From positions 5,133,818 to 5,197,817 of the forward strand of contig OX578149.1 of assembly GCA_951213105.1 (NCBI GenBank): DNA of 64,000 nucleotides, written 5' to 3'. Source of the stretch: Amaurobius ferox (taxonomy: Eukaryota > Arthropoda > Arachnida > Araneae > Amaurobiidae). Position 1 is the stretch's first letter, and each line of letters begins with the position of its first letter. Under the pieces are notes generated by a model. It was not told where the DNA came from, did not search any database, and saw only the letters and a list, made by a program, of their open reading frames with translations. Of this stretch, positions 35,165 to 45,887 are shown in pieces. The position numbers and the translations under genes were made by a program.

Positions 35165-35870
35165 TTTTTTTACTTTACCTACAACCCATATGACATGTTT
35201 TCCTTACTCATAGAGTAATAAAAAAAATAAACAAAAGATAAATCGCTCGAGCCGATGGAAAAATGTTTAAAAAGTAAAAATCTTCCTTAAATGCAAAATG
35301 AAACAAAACAGTACCGGTTTCAGAGGACAAAAGGCAATATTGTTTTCAGAATACACAGACAGAGCGACCCCGCCAATAATTTTTAAGATCTCATACTATG
35401 AGTATAGAGGATGTTTTCCCGAAGATTTTCAAATTCGAGATTTTGATAACACTATATATTTTAAGATCTTCTAAACACACCTTGGCTATTTTTGGAGGGA
35501 TGTGCGGCTGTCTGTATGTATACGTGTGGTTCATTTCTTGTGTACACAATAGCGGCGACACATATCAATGGATTTTCACGACACTTCATATCCTTCTTTG
35601 TTATCAAAAAATCTAAAACTAGTCGAAAAATTCGAAATTTTATACTTTTTTAGCATTGCAGCATAAGATAAAATATGACATCAATCATGACATCATCAAT
35701 CAATTCTCTCAATGAATGGGGTTTATTGAGAGCTCAATGATCCCGAAACTTAATAGTTTCAATCATTGTTGTGAAAATAACCGTGATCCATTTTATTGTT
35801 CGTGGAGTCATTAGTCCCTTAGGGGGACAAGTTACCCCCCCCCCCTCAGAGTACATTGCCAAGTAAGGTA
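35165..35870 (+). mobile_element. Family D relics
   Basis: 'tttactttacctacaaccca' near 35167 resembles a head. From 35395 'gaagattttcaaattcgaga', 'ttttggagggatgtgcggct', '(c)tgtctgtatg' and 'caatggattttcacgacact' follow in D order, ending with tail-side blocks near 35830. The microsatellite is reduced. Confidence 0.5.
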
Positions 35871-35892
35871 CTGTGGTGAAAGAAACTGACAT

Positions 35893-36855
35893 TGGAGTTT
35901 ATTTCCTTTATAAATATTAAATATAAATCTTTGGGTCTAATTATCATTCTCAATTATTAGTAATCGTGAATCGCATTTTCGTACATTGCATCGTGGTCGC
36001 ATTATAACTCACCATCATTTCTGTGAACGAGTTCCTAAAATATAATCATTAATCAACATACTATACATTGAATGCGCAATTTTAACTTTTAAAATAGACA
36101 TTATTTATTATGAGTACGATAAAACTTACATACAATGTATATACACTCTTAAGGAGAGAACATGCACGTGTGAGACCACGATTTTATATTTCCCCAAAAT
36201 CATATATTCGACCTATTATATTATGCAGATTTACACATTCCTCTGTTTGTCGTCTTGGGCATTCTGGACTCCAATTCTACTGAATACAACAGTTGGACAT
36301 ACCTAACCTCCAACTGACTTTGGAAAGCACACTCTTGTGTTTCATTGCCCCCAATTGTACTTAATACAGCACTCTTATACGGTCATTGCCTCAATTTTTT
36401 TAATTTACACTCTTCGATATTTTGGACTGTAATTCTAGTCACAACGCTCTTGGACGGTCATAGCCTGAATTATCTGAAAACCACTACACCGTCCAGGATA
36501 TTCCGAGCCTCCAACTTCTGACTTGATATTTTTTATTCTCTCCTCGTTGCCACGTCATTTCGCCTGAGGTCCTGATACTCCCTCCTTATCTCTATTGATT
36601 GTTACCAAGGGGATGTAGCAACACCTCTTCATTGGCCACAGTATCATCTAATCTGCTTGGTTTAAGTCTTGGCCCCAAGGATATTTCTTTGCCCCAACCA
36701 CACCTGCGATTTATGTGAACGAAATTTATTGAGGTCATGTTATTTTGGGCTAAGACTATCATAAAACGGCACTTTGTTTCGTTGTTTGCGCTTTGTTTCG
36801 CTGTCCATACCGTATAAATCTCAAAATTGTATAAATGTCTCCTGGTCTCATAGGT
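35893..36855. mobile_element. Family H dispersed repeat, copy 1 (LTR-like)
   Basis: About 960 bp collinear with 61795-62767. Shared blocks include 'acgagttcctaaaatataat', 'gcacgtgtgag', 'ctctcctcgttgccacgtca', 'ggtttaagtcttggcc', 'cgtataaatctcaaaa' and 'ctcctggtctcat'. The aligned part starts TG and the other copy ends CA, like an LTR, but no target duplication or internal coding region is seen. I read it as a solo-LTR-like or unknown repeat. Confidence 0.55.
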
Positions 36856-37074
36856 ACCAATCGAAAAATTATTTCAAGGACTTTAAAGTTAAGTGCAACA
36901 TGCCATAATAGTAATCATTTGGACTGATTTTTAAAAAAATTTCTGGTAAAATTTGAAAAAACATACTACTAAAAATGGATTTCAGTATGAGAAGGTCGAG
37001 TAGAAAGAACCACGTTCCAGTTAATTTATAAAAGTTTTATAAAATTTCTAGCCACCTACTTTTTTTAACACTTT

Positions 37075-38267
37075 ATAACATAGTTGAAAAGTGTTTATGA
37101 CTTTGTTTATTCTGTCTCTCTGTTTATCCGTTAGCACGATAACTGCCGTAAAAATGACTTTATCATAGGGAAATTCTAGTATGTTGTTCAGACGGTCTGT
37201 GGGACCTATGGGAATATAAATGAATAATATTACCCAATAGTTTTGAATTGAACCCGGGTTGAAAAATGAAATACATTGAACCCTGTAGGACCTAATTTAT
37301 CAAACATTTTTTAAGTGAATTTAAAATTCACAAATTGCTTCGAAAGTTTTAGGAAATATTCAAATTATCCCATAAAATATATAAAAAAATTTCAGCAAAA
37401 TATATTCAGTAGTTTTTTAAATAAAAAATAGAATAATAATTATACCTTATATATGAAGAGATCACTTGACCATTATATGCAAACATTACGTGACCCACTT
37501 CAAAATAAAATATGGCATCCATCTTGTGTTAAAATCGTGATTTTTAAAGTTCTTTTTAATTCATATTCAGTGTTGCATCCGTCCTGAAACTGCTTTATTT
37601 TTGCTTAAATTCTGTGCATTTACATACTGAAAAAACGCAATTAAAATATATTTGAGTTTAAATGATCATCAAACTTTGATTATATCTACAACGAAGCCTA
37701 CTTTTCACTTATGGATAATGTAAGCACCAAAAGATGTAGTATAAGAATTGCTGCATTTTTTTTACGCAAAATTATTTAGCTAATGGAGTCTGCAATACAG
37801 CTGATATGAATGAAACATTCATTGATTACACAGAGAACCAGACCCGGCCACACAAATAGTTACTGTAAGCCTTCGGGTCAGTCGTATGGTCCGGGTTTTT
37901 CACAGAGAACCAGACGACTTTTTCGATAAAGTTTTAAGCATAGAATTAAATTACTTGTACCTCCATGGTTTTAAATTTTTAAATAAAATAAATTATTATA
38001 GTATTGTGATGAATGAAAGGAATGGGAAAAGTTTATGAATGAAATGCTGCTTTTATATAGAGGCGATTTATATTTCGATGACGTCATTTGAATAAAATTC
38101 ATTTGTTTTCGATGAAGTTTTCAAATATAATAAATTATTGTAGTATTATGATAATTTAAAAAATATTACCGAGGAATGTATCGCATTTTAGAGATGTTTA
38201 TGTAAAATTGCATTGAAGTTGAAAAGTGTTTCATAATCAATGCTTTACGCATGATTGGTCTTTCTTG
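37075..38267 (+). mobile_element. Family A element, copy 5, carrying a 57-bp insertion
   Basis: Head 'ttaacactttataacatagt', reduced (TCTG)n at 37110-37126, core 'cgataactgccgtaaaaatg', tail 'gcatgattggtctttcttg'. Interrupted at 37844-37900 by a short retroposon flanked by duplicated A sequence. One copy of the terminal repeat unit. Confidence 0.75.
37844..37900 (+). mobile_element. 57-bp mini-retroposon, copy 1
   Basis: 'ccggccacacaaatagttac' to 'cgtatggtccgggttttt'. It is flanked by a perfect 15-bp duplication 'cacagagaaccagac' (37829-37843, 37901-37915) that is single in the other family A copies, so the insertion event is unambiguous. The two ends pair (ccgg-cca.ac with gt.tgg-ccgg). A copy about 77% identical with the same boundaries is at 40195-40252. 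The T-run end and long duplication point to LINE-type retroposition. Confidence 0.8.
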
Positions 38268-38269
38268 TT

Positions 38270-39360
38270 TTACATGAGATGGAAATGTGGGTACTTTCCT
38301 TATCATTTTATTACATTTTAAAATAAAAGTATGGATCCAACATCTCTCGTTTTTGTTATACGTCCTATTTGAAACCAATATAATCGGTACAAACTAAATC
38401 AATACAAATAAACGAAATTTCAATTTTAGTTCAACTTTGTGTAACTTCAAAATTCACAAATTAACAATACAATGCTAAAGCACAAGTTAATCATAACGTC
38501 CAGTCGCTGTTTTTCTTCTGCTCTCCTCGGCTTCAATTTTTAGTAGCACTTAGGAAAATAAATGGATGGATAACAGCCAATCTAAGTCCATGGTTATAAT
38601 ATCGTCTGCTTCGTAAGAGTTCCACATTTACTTTCAGTTTAGAATTTTTAAAACGATACGTAGATGTCTTTAGTATTAGTTGTTATTCTTGTATTATATA
38701 TTTTAATGGAATTTAATATTTTTTTTATAAACGGCAAAACGGCTTTGTACATTTTATTGTATAACGACGGATACACGAAATTCCTCGGAATCATTACAGG
38801 TAACAAAATAGTTCCAATATATAAAATTTACATTTTAATGAATCTCTAGAATTTGCAATTTTATTTTTAATGTTTAAACTTTTCATTTTCAGTTTTAACA
38901 TCTTCATTTTCAAATATCTTCTAATCGCAAATTTTACTACCGTAGAATGCAACGTTAGAACAGTAAAATATGACATCGTTTTCTTCAACTTTTAAGACTA
39001 ACATATTGTTATCTACAAGTATTGTGAGCATTTAATTTCGAGTCATCTCAGGTGTAAAATATTTTATTAATGTTGATTATCTGGTTATATTCTTGATTAA
39101 GAGAAAGTGATAAAAAATATTTAGCTTCAGTTATATAGAGAAAAGAATAATCCTTGAATCAGGTTGTCCTTATTTGATTTTTACCTTTCAAAATATTCTT
39201 AATTATTAAATTACTGTGTATAACTGTGTTATGTATATTATTTTTGTTTTACTACAACCAATATAGTAATGTTTCATAAGCCCTACTTTATTATCTTTAT
39301 ATTTGCTGATTTTTAAACGGGAAAAAATTCATTTAAACATTATTTTAACAGCTTAAACGT
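38270..39360. other. Unassigned AT-rich sequence
   Basis: No repeat family or gene assigned. Open frames on both strands (38664-38849, 38794-38988) are low-complexity Lys/Ile/Leu-rich and unconvincing. Confidence 0.3.
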
Positions 39361-39364
39361 TTCA

Positions 39365-39448
39365 GGAGTGAAGTTTCCGGTTTTCAGTCGGAAATCGAAC
39401 GCTGGCCTGCTGAGTGACAGTCATTTATGCTATAAGCTACACCACTCC
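39365..39448 (-). tRNA. tRNA-like sequence (pseudogene or SINE head)
   Basis: Minus strand: 5' 'ggagtggtgtagcttatagc' gives an A-box-like segment. 'cagcgttcgatttccg' gives a B box about 40 bases later, and the 3' 'cactcc' pairs with the 5' 'ggagtg' like an acceptor stem. The spacing between B box and 3' end is too long for a normal tRNA and no clear anticodon arm can be drawn, so a tRNA-derived SINE head or decayed tRNA is more likely than a working gene. Confidence 0.4.
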
Positions 39449-40194
39449 GGCCCTATTAAGAAACTCACTGAGTAACGTTATTATTTTTTCAGAAGTGGGT
39501 AAATAAATTATGTAAAGTAAACAATCATATTTTATTCGTGATTTCGCGTTAGAAAATGATCACTGCATTGGACACTTTTAGTGAATTTTTTGATAACGCA
39601 GTATAATTGGAAGAATATATATGCTAGTTTAGGGGAAATGTCGATTTGCATCATTTACAAACCTAGGTGACTTCTTTTCAGCATCGGTTAGAAAGACTAT
39701 TTTAATCACCCTGTATCTAGACTACTTGGGTGCATTTTGGTAGGTAGTGTCTTTTCATGATCATATTTTTGTTCTGAATGGAATCAGCTAGTGATTAAAA
39801 ATTCATGTTCTTTTTACAATAAAGTTCCATTGTTACCTATAACTGTTCTTATTTAATAAATACTGTAGTTTCGGTTGTATTTCAATTCCTCGATTTTAGA
39901 TGGCATATCCTCTTCTAGACCAATGCTTCTCAACATGTGTGAGACACCAAGGCCCGGTAAATTATTTTTGTATAAGACGAGAGAAAAAAATTGACTCATG
40001 AATTCTATTTTTTTTAAGTTTTTACATTAAATCCCGGCATAATCATGAAACGTATTAATACGTTTATGTGTACGGTGTGGGCATGTTGACAAATATAAAA
40101 TTACATTTAAATATAAGTTGTTAATCACTGGACTCATGAAATGGTGTAGCCTACTGTAATTTCCTCAGGCCAGCATCATTAAATAAAAGTGTGT

Positions 40195-40252
40195 AGAAAA
40201 CCCAGACCACACGACCAACCCATAGGCTAATGGTAGCTTTCTGTGTGGCCGG
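40195..40252 (-). mobile_element. 58-bp mini-retroposon, copy 2
   Basis: Minus-strand reading begins 'ccggccacacagaaagctac' and ends 'gtgtggtctgggttttct'. Flanked by a perfect 14-bp duplication 'aaataaaagtgtgt' (40181-40194, 40253-40266). The 5' boundary is identical to copy 1 at 37844, so this is a full unit rather than a random 5' truncation. Confidence 0.8.
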
Positions 40253-40520
40253 AAATAAAAGTGTGTGCTGATGTTCATTGATATATCCCATTCTTATCAC
40301 CAAACATTTATAATATTATTCAGTATAAAGTTTATTATTGTATTATTAAATTAATTTTACTAATTTTGTTTTTTCGTTTTTTTTAGAGGGGGGGGGGCGG
40401 TACTGCGAAAGATAAATATTTATCCATTGTAATTCACCTTAGAAGTCAGCTGAATAGTCTTTTATTCATATTAAAATTTAAATGCGGCTTGGTCACTGAC
40501 ATTTGTGTAGCAAATGTCAG

Positions 40521-40910
40521 TTGTTGTTGTTGAGACCCAGACCGTCCGATCTACCAGAAAGGTGTAAGGTAACTGTTTGGACGGCCGGGAAGTGCCACCC
40601 AATTTAGACCGGAACCCAGTGGGGGAGGCATCCACAGGGACCGTACCCTCCTTCCCCTACCACCAACCTCTCGGAAGGACTTACGGACCCACATGTTTAA
40701 CGTGATCGTACTCCGCATGAACACGGCGGAAGTTGTGGCAGCGTGCAAATCCAGCGCGCAAACCACCGGGCTGCCGCGCCCGAAATGCGCCAACAGCACG
40801 TGGTGTTCCCAGGTGGTCACCCACACAAGTACTAACCGCGCCCGATGCTGCTTGACTTCGGTGATCTAACGAGAACCGGTGTTTTCAGCACGGTACGGCC
40901 GTTGGCTACA
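40521..40910 (-). mobile_element. 5S/tRNA chimeric SINE
   Basis: On the minus strand: complete 5S rRNA (40906 to 40789), then the tRNA-like head 'gcggcagcccggtggtttgc', the usual SINE body, and a (CAA)n tail. Bounded by the 10-bp duplication 'caaatgtcag'. The tRNA B box has been lost in this copy by a deletion of about 20 bp, so transcription would have to rely on the 5S internal promoter. Other SINE copies here have the tRNA head but no 5S. The 91-codon minus open frame is a by-product. Confidence 0.8.
40789..40906 (-). rRNA. 5S rRNA sequence (full length, inside a SINE)
   Basis: Minus strand 118 nt from 'gccaacggccgtaccgtgct' to 'cacgtgctgttggc'. The ends pair (gccaac/gttggc). The internal control region is recognisable: A box 'gtcaagcagcatcgggcgcg', C box 'gtgtgggtgaccacctggga'. 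Some bases differ from the usual arthropod 5S (for example 'tgtgtggg' in place of 'tggatggg'), so it is probably a pseudogene or SINE head rather than a working gene. Confidence 0.85.
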
Positions 40911-41089
40911 CAAATGTCAGTGACCAAGTCGTTCTGTTTCTGAGTTTTTCGACACATTCACGAATATTATTCTGTTTAGAATGTTTCCACTATGGAATAT
41001 TTATTCATAAAATAATTTTAGAAAACTAAAACAACACGTTCTAGAAGAATCTCTCGGCCCGGTGGTTGAGAAACACTGCTCTAGACTGA

Positions 41090-42040
41090 CATATATCCCA
41101 ACCTACGGGGTAATACTCCAGTACGTTAAGATAATTTTATTATTCTTTTAAATGAATAATATAGTCAGTCCGTATACGCCGTACATTAGTAGAATAAATG
41201 AAGAATCAACAACTAACATTTGGGTAAAACTTTAGCGGCAAAAGTTATTTTAACAAGTTTTTTTTTTAACGTGGCCTATTATTCTGACAGAAACTATATA
41301 AAATTAAAAATTTAATAAACGTGATTTTATTATCGATTATTCGTGTGAAACACATAAAAAAACATACTGTACGACATCGCGCAATATTATTAATTAGCAA
41401 AGTTCAAAATATTTCCAACAACGCACCATTTCAGTATGGGTCGACTTAATTAGGCAGATATAATATTAGTAGATTCATCAATTTAGTAATATTCTGCTCT
41501 GAATTTTGAATGCGTTTATAAATAAGTAACTTCTTTGGTTCATTTATTATAATTAAAATGTGAATTTGTCACAGGACGTAGAAGAGTTATGCGCATCCCA
41601 GATCAAACTTTTACGTCTCATTCTATACTCTAAGTTTTGTCATCTAAAACCTATGTAAAGAGATGCAATTGGAAAAACTCTCGATAATGTGGCATGCATT
41701 CCAATTCAAACATCAGGTACATATGTATTGCAGTAGTCAATAATCAAACCCACTTAATTTTTTTATAAGTCCCCTCTGCTATAAATTGTATTCAAACTGA
41801 AAACAAAATGGTTAAATCTGTTTTATTTTGGCATACATTTGTTTTCAGTGCTTCACCGTTCTTCACCATTTCCTTAAAGTGCTGAAATCGTTTTCTATTT
41901 TGTAAAACATTTTCCATAAACAGAAATTTTTTCTTTACAAAGAATGTTATATGCCCTACGGCGCAAGCAATTGAAGATAGTTGTTGAGGGTGGTTTTTCA
42001 GTTCGGTTTCCGCGTCTTTGAATACAAATTAACCTATTTT
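41090..42040. other. Unassigned AT-rich sequence
   Basis: No gene or repeat assigned. A stretch at about 41740-42000 ('tttgttttcagtgcttcacc', 'gctgaaatcgttttctattt') is similar in wording to 34990-35100 ('tttgttttcagcgcttcagc', 'ccgaaatcgttttatatttg'), indicating another old low-copy repeat placed just before a 'tttactttccctac' head in both places. Confidence 0.4.
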
Positions 42041-42560
42041 TACTTTCCCTACATAGTATAATAAGGAAAGTATTTTGACGGTGTTGAAAATTCGAATTTG
42101 AATTTTAGACGTGCGAATTTTAGTACATTTCAAGCAACCCTGAATTTGAATCGAACGATTATGAGGTGATGTCTGTGTGTATGTGCGAGTGTGTGTCTGT
42201 GGGTCTGTGGATGCGATATTTCGATATTTAATAATGTTAAAAAAATAATCTTTTTATACGTAATTTTTTATTCAAAAATGAATGGCACAAATTTTAAAAC
42301 ACTAGCTTGAACCGTTCTTAAGCTATTGTGCGTTTTTCAAATAAATGTATAAACAAATAGCAAAAATGAACAGTAGTAAGTATCATTAAATAGGTAACAC
42401 TTAACGATAAATTTAGCGACTTATTTGGCGAAATATCGCCAACCTAGCAAATTTTTAATAGGATGTCAAATTGACAAGAATGTTGACACATTGGCAAAAG
42501 TGACACTAAATTTACGAAAATGACGCCAAACGGAGGAAATGATAATTAACATATTTTAAT
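42040..42560 (+). mobile_element. Family C element, copy 4 (diverged)
   Basis: Head 'tttactttccctacatagta' with 'taaggaaagta', then 'ttcgaatttgaattttagac', TG tract near 42170-42200, 'gaaccgttcttaagctatt', and 'ggcgaaatatcgccaacc' blocks to about 42550. Middle deleted compared with 16713-17703. Confidence 0.65.
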
Positions 42561-42639
42561 ATAATGGAGTATATTGCTTAGCAGATGTTAACAATACTTT
42601 CAATTATCCAGTTAAATTTGTGCGAAATATAAATTATTG

Positions 42640-42690
42640 GGTACTTCAATTATTGGGTACTTCAGTTATTGGGTTATTGGGTATCGGTGT
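42640..42690 (+). repeat. Short 'attgggtacttca' tandem
   Basis: 'attattgggtacttcaatta' repeats about three times with small changes at 42636-42690. Confidence 0.7.
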
Positions 42691-43717
42691 ACTTCCAACG
42701 TTAAAAACATTCTGATGTGGATCTTGTCCGTCATTATTTCGCATTGAACGAAGTAAAGTACTTGCATTATGAGATAAAGCTATGTAAGATAAAGCTATGC
42801 TGTCCATGCCAGACTTTTTAAATTATATCTGTAAGTCAATGTACAAGACATCGCTCAAACAAAATTGAGCCATCCAAATACAAGTATATATGATTATTTT
42901 AATCAATGAATATCAGTAACTTGATGATTTTCAGACAAATGAAAAACTCTTCATTTTTTAAGCATCAGACTAATTGTGTTAATGCTTTAAATATCATCTT
43001 AAAGAGAACGTTTTATTTAAAAACACGATTTGAACCTTCACCGTTAGATCAGGATATTACACATTTTTAATTTAAAATGAAAGAAAATCTTTCAAAATTT
43101 TAATCATTGAATCCCAAACAACAGTAGGCCGCTAGGGTTGAAGAAATCATATTTGAGTTGCCTATAAAATTCCATTTCAGCTTTTTAGACCTTACGGTTC
43201 GAAATATTTTGCCCTGACATTGGATCCCACATGATTGTTACGACCGTACTAGGTATCTACGGTTATGGCGTTTACAATTGAAAACACAGGAGGTGTGCGA
43301 TAAACAGTGTGTAGGGCTTCAGCTTCACCCCTCACGATATATAAACAGGCTGTAAGTATTTCGTTCTCGCATCTTCTCAGCATGTAACATACGCACGATG
43401 CAGTTTTCCTTAGAAATCCCCTCACTAAGGGTATTATTTCTTTACCAATATGACCAACATCTATGCCTTTCCCAATAAATCACTTTTCAAAAATTCTTAT
43501 TTCTAGTAGCATTTACAATAATTTTACATTTAAAAGAACGATATTTAAAATATAAACATATTACGGCCATAATAAGAATAGCTTTAACTTGTCATATGTA
43601 AAATTATTCTTCTAAATTCAAAATTCCAGAGCCAAATTTAGAAACTTTAGACTAAAGCTCGTTGTCAAATGGGCTCGTTTACGGACAACGTAAACGTACA
43701 GACATGTCAGTATTTAA

Positions 43718-45738
43718 CAAGAAAGATCAATCATACATAAGCATTGATTATGAAACACTTCCCAACTGAAATGCAATTTCATTTAAAAATTTCTAAAACG
43801 TGATACATTCAGTGGTGATATCTTTTACATTATCACAGTACTACAGTAATTTATTATACTTAAATATTTAAAACTGTATCGAAATACAAATCATTTGATT
43901 CTCTATGCAAAATCAATGAATATTTCATTCATATAACTTGTATTCCAGACTCCAGAGCTAAATAATTTTGTGTGAAAAAAATTCAGCAATTCTTATGTAA
44001 CTCACCTTACAATCGCTTGAGATATTTGCATTCTGCATAAGTTAAAATTAGGCTTCGTTGAAGAAATAATAAAAGTTTAGGGATCATTTAAAATCACAAC
44101 TATTGTAATTGCGTAGGCACGGAATTTAGATACACAGATAATATATGTGTGTGTGTGCATGTATTCAAAGTATTGGAATCGTGCCGAAGATCGAAACTCG
44201 AATTTTCGAAGGATCTACACGTTTTGGGACAAAAAAACTATTTTTAGGAAGACGTCTGTGTGTGTGTAAGGGTGTATCTGTGTGTCTGTGAGGATATTGC
44301 ATCCACTCTAACTAAAAAACTGATGGACCGAATTTCACAAAATTTGGTAGGTATGTTTTATGTGGGAAACTCTGATGTTCATTAGATTATAGTACGATTC
44401 GTAATAAAAGAATCTGCCTTCTTTGCGAAATGGCCGGCAGAAATTGCCTTTATCCACTCTAGCTAAAAACTAATGGAACAAATTTAACAAAATTTGGTGT
44501 ATAATATTTCAATGACCTACAAGTGATTTATATACCAAATTTAACAAAATTTGGTATATAAATCATTTGTAGGTTATTCTAGTACGATTCGGGAAAAAGG
44601 AACGGGTTATTTTTGCGAAATGGCCCGCAAAAATCGTTAAATATAAAAATATAAGAAAGACTACGTGTGCTCAATTATATCAATTAAATTCCTATTTTAT
44701 GCGTGATGTTTGACAATAAAGAGGATGAGACTAACCCCATTACTCTAGGACTAGCCGTTCTTGAGATATTCTAGTTTTTTCGCGTTTTCGCTACGTCACC
44801 TTTGACAATAAGTCCAGCTATCAAATGAGAACCAAATTCAAGTTTAACGTGCAAATTCAATATCATTTAAAATTATTTATTGCAGATAAACTCAAATTAT
44901 TATTGAAGAAATAAAGATATCGTGAATATGAGTCTGCAGGGAAAGACATGTGCTGCCCACATCAGAATTTTTAACAATATTACAACAATGATTTATAAAA
45001 GTGAACGGGGATTATTTGCAGGCCATTTCGAAAAAAATGTAGGATCTATATTTAAAGATCCACCAAATTTTTGTAGAATAAAATGTTCAACAAATTTAAG
45101 CTGTGTACCAAATTTAACTCTCTAGGATGTAGGAAAGTGCTTTAAAAATGCCATCAAATAAGTATATATCATGAAGAGTTATATAAAATTTAAAAAGATT
45201 TGAAAAATTGTTATCTACCAAATTTATTTTAAAATGTGAAGCCTCTCTCATATACAAAATAATTAAACTCTTAGAAAGATATTTATTATATAATATATCT
45301 CTTTTTTCTTTCTGGTGGATATCCCAAAAGTCAGAATTTAATTGAATTTGTTTTTCTCCCTTTATTAAATAATTTTTAATTAAAAAACTACCTAACATAT
45401 TTTACTGAAAATTTTTTTATATATTTTATGGGATAATGTGAATATTTTCTAAAAATTTCGAAGCAATTTGTGAATTTTAAATTTGCTTAAAAAATGTTTG
45501 GAAAATTAGGTCCCATAGGGTTCAATGTATTTCATTTTTTCAACCCGGGTTCAATAAAAAACTAATTGGGTGATATTATTTATTTATATTCCCATAGGTC
45601 CCACAGACCGTCTGAAAAACATACTAAAATTTCATTTTGATAGAGTCATTTTTACGGCAGTTATCGTGCTAACGGACAGACAGGCAGACAGAATGAACAA
45701 AGTCATAAGCACTTTTCAACTATGTTGTAAAGTGTTAA
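43718..45738 (-). mobile_element. Family A element, copy 6, split by a 1.2-kb insertion
   Basis: The tail half (from 'caagaaagatcaatcataca') runs 43718 to about 44120. The head half resumes at about 45380 ('taaaaaactacctaacatat') and ends 'tatgttgtaaagtgttaa' at 45738. The intervening 1.2 kb contains a family B element (about 44150-44975) and about 400 bp of unassigned AT-rich DNA. About 200 bp of A sequence between the halves is missing, so insertion was accompanied or followed by a deletion. Confidence 0.65.
44150..44975 (+). mobile_element. Family B element, copy 4, nested in family A
   Basis: Head eroded ('catgtattcaaagtattgga'), then 'cgaaactcgaattttcgaag', TG tract at 44255-44290, core 'ctgatggaccgaatttcaca' with 'aaaatttggtaggtatg' (core repeated near 44465 and 44545), 'cgttcttgagatattcta', and tail 'gtctgcagggaaagacatgt' with 'gctgcccacatcag'. 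This copy shows the core most clearly. Confidence 0.7.
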
Positions 45739-45887
45739 AAATTGCTGGAATGGGATTTTGTTTGTTCTCCTCTTGCATCCAATATTATGTTTTAACTATT
45801 ATCCGCAGTGAAAGAAAAACAACAAATGCACCGAAGTTTGATATGTGTATATGACAGTTTTTAAAATTGCAACTTTAAAAGTTAATT

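Larger units (their letters stand above)
40488..40928. repeat. 41-bp perfect foldback, split by a SINE
   Basis: Left part 'cttggtcactgacatttg' (40488-40505), loop 'tgtag', then 'caaatgtcag' (40511-40520). After the SINE, 'caaatgtcag' recurs (40911-40920) followed by 'tgaccaag'. Removing the SINE and one duplicate leaves a palindrome with 18-bp perfect arms and a 5-base loop. Confidence 0.75.
39921..41078 (+). mobile_element. Non-autonomous hAT element with nested insertions
   Basis: Ends are inverted: left 'caatgcttctcaac', and the right end read inward 'cagtgtttctcaaccaccgg', both matching the hAT pattern CAGNGNTTCTCAAC and both followed by a 'ggcccgg' block. The 8-bp target duplication is 'ttctagac' / 'ctctagac' (39913-39920, 41079-41086; 7 of 8). 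No transposase. About 470 bp of the 1,158 bp are later insertions (a 58-bp unit at 40195 and a 5S/tRNA SINE at 40521, with their duplications), so the original was about 690 bp. Confidence 0.82.

Noticed and set aside
39365..39448. Functional tRNA gene
   Set aside because: A and B boxes are present but the distance from B box to 3' end is too long and no anticodon arm can be drawn confidently.
40789..40906. Active 5S rRNA gene
   Set aside because: Sequence deviates at conserved internal positions, lacks a T-run terminator directly after it, and is enclosed with a SINE by one target duplication.
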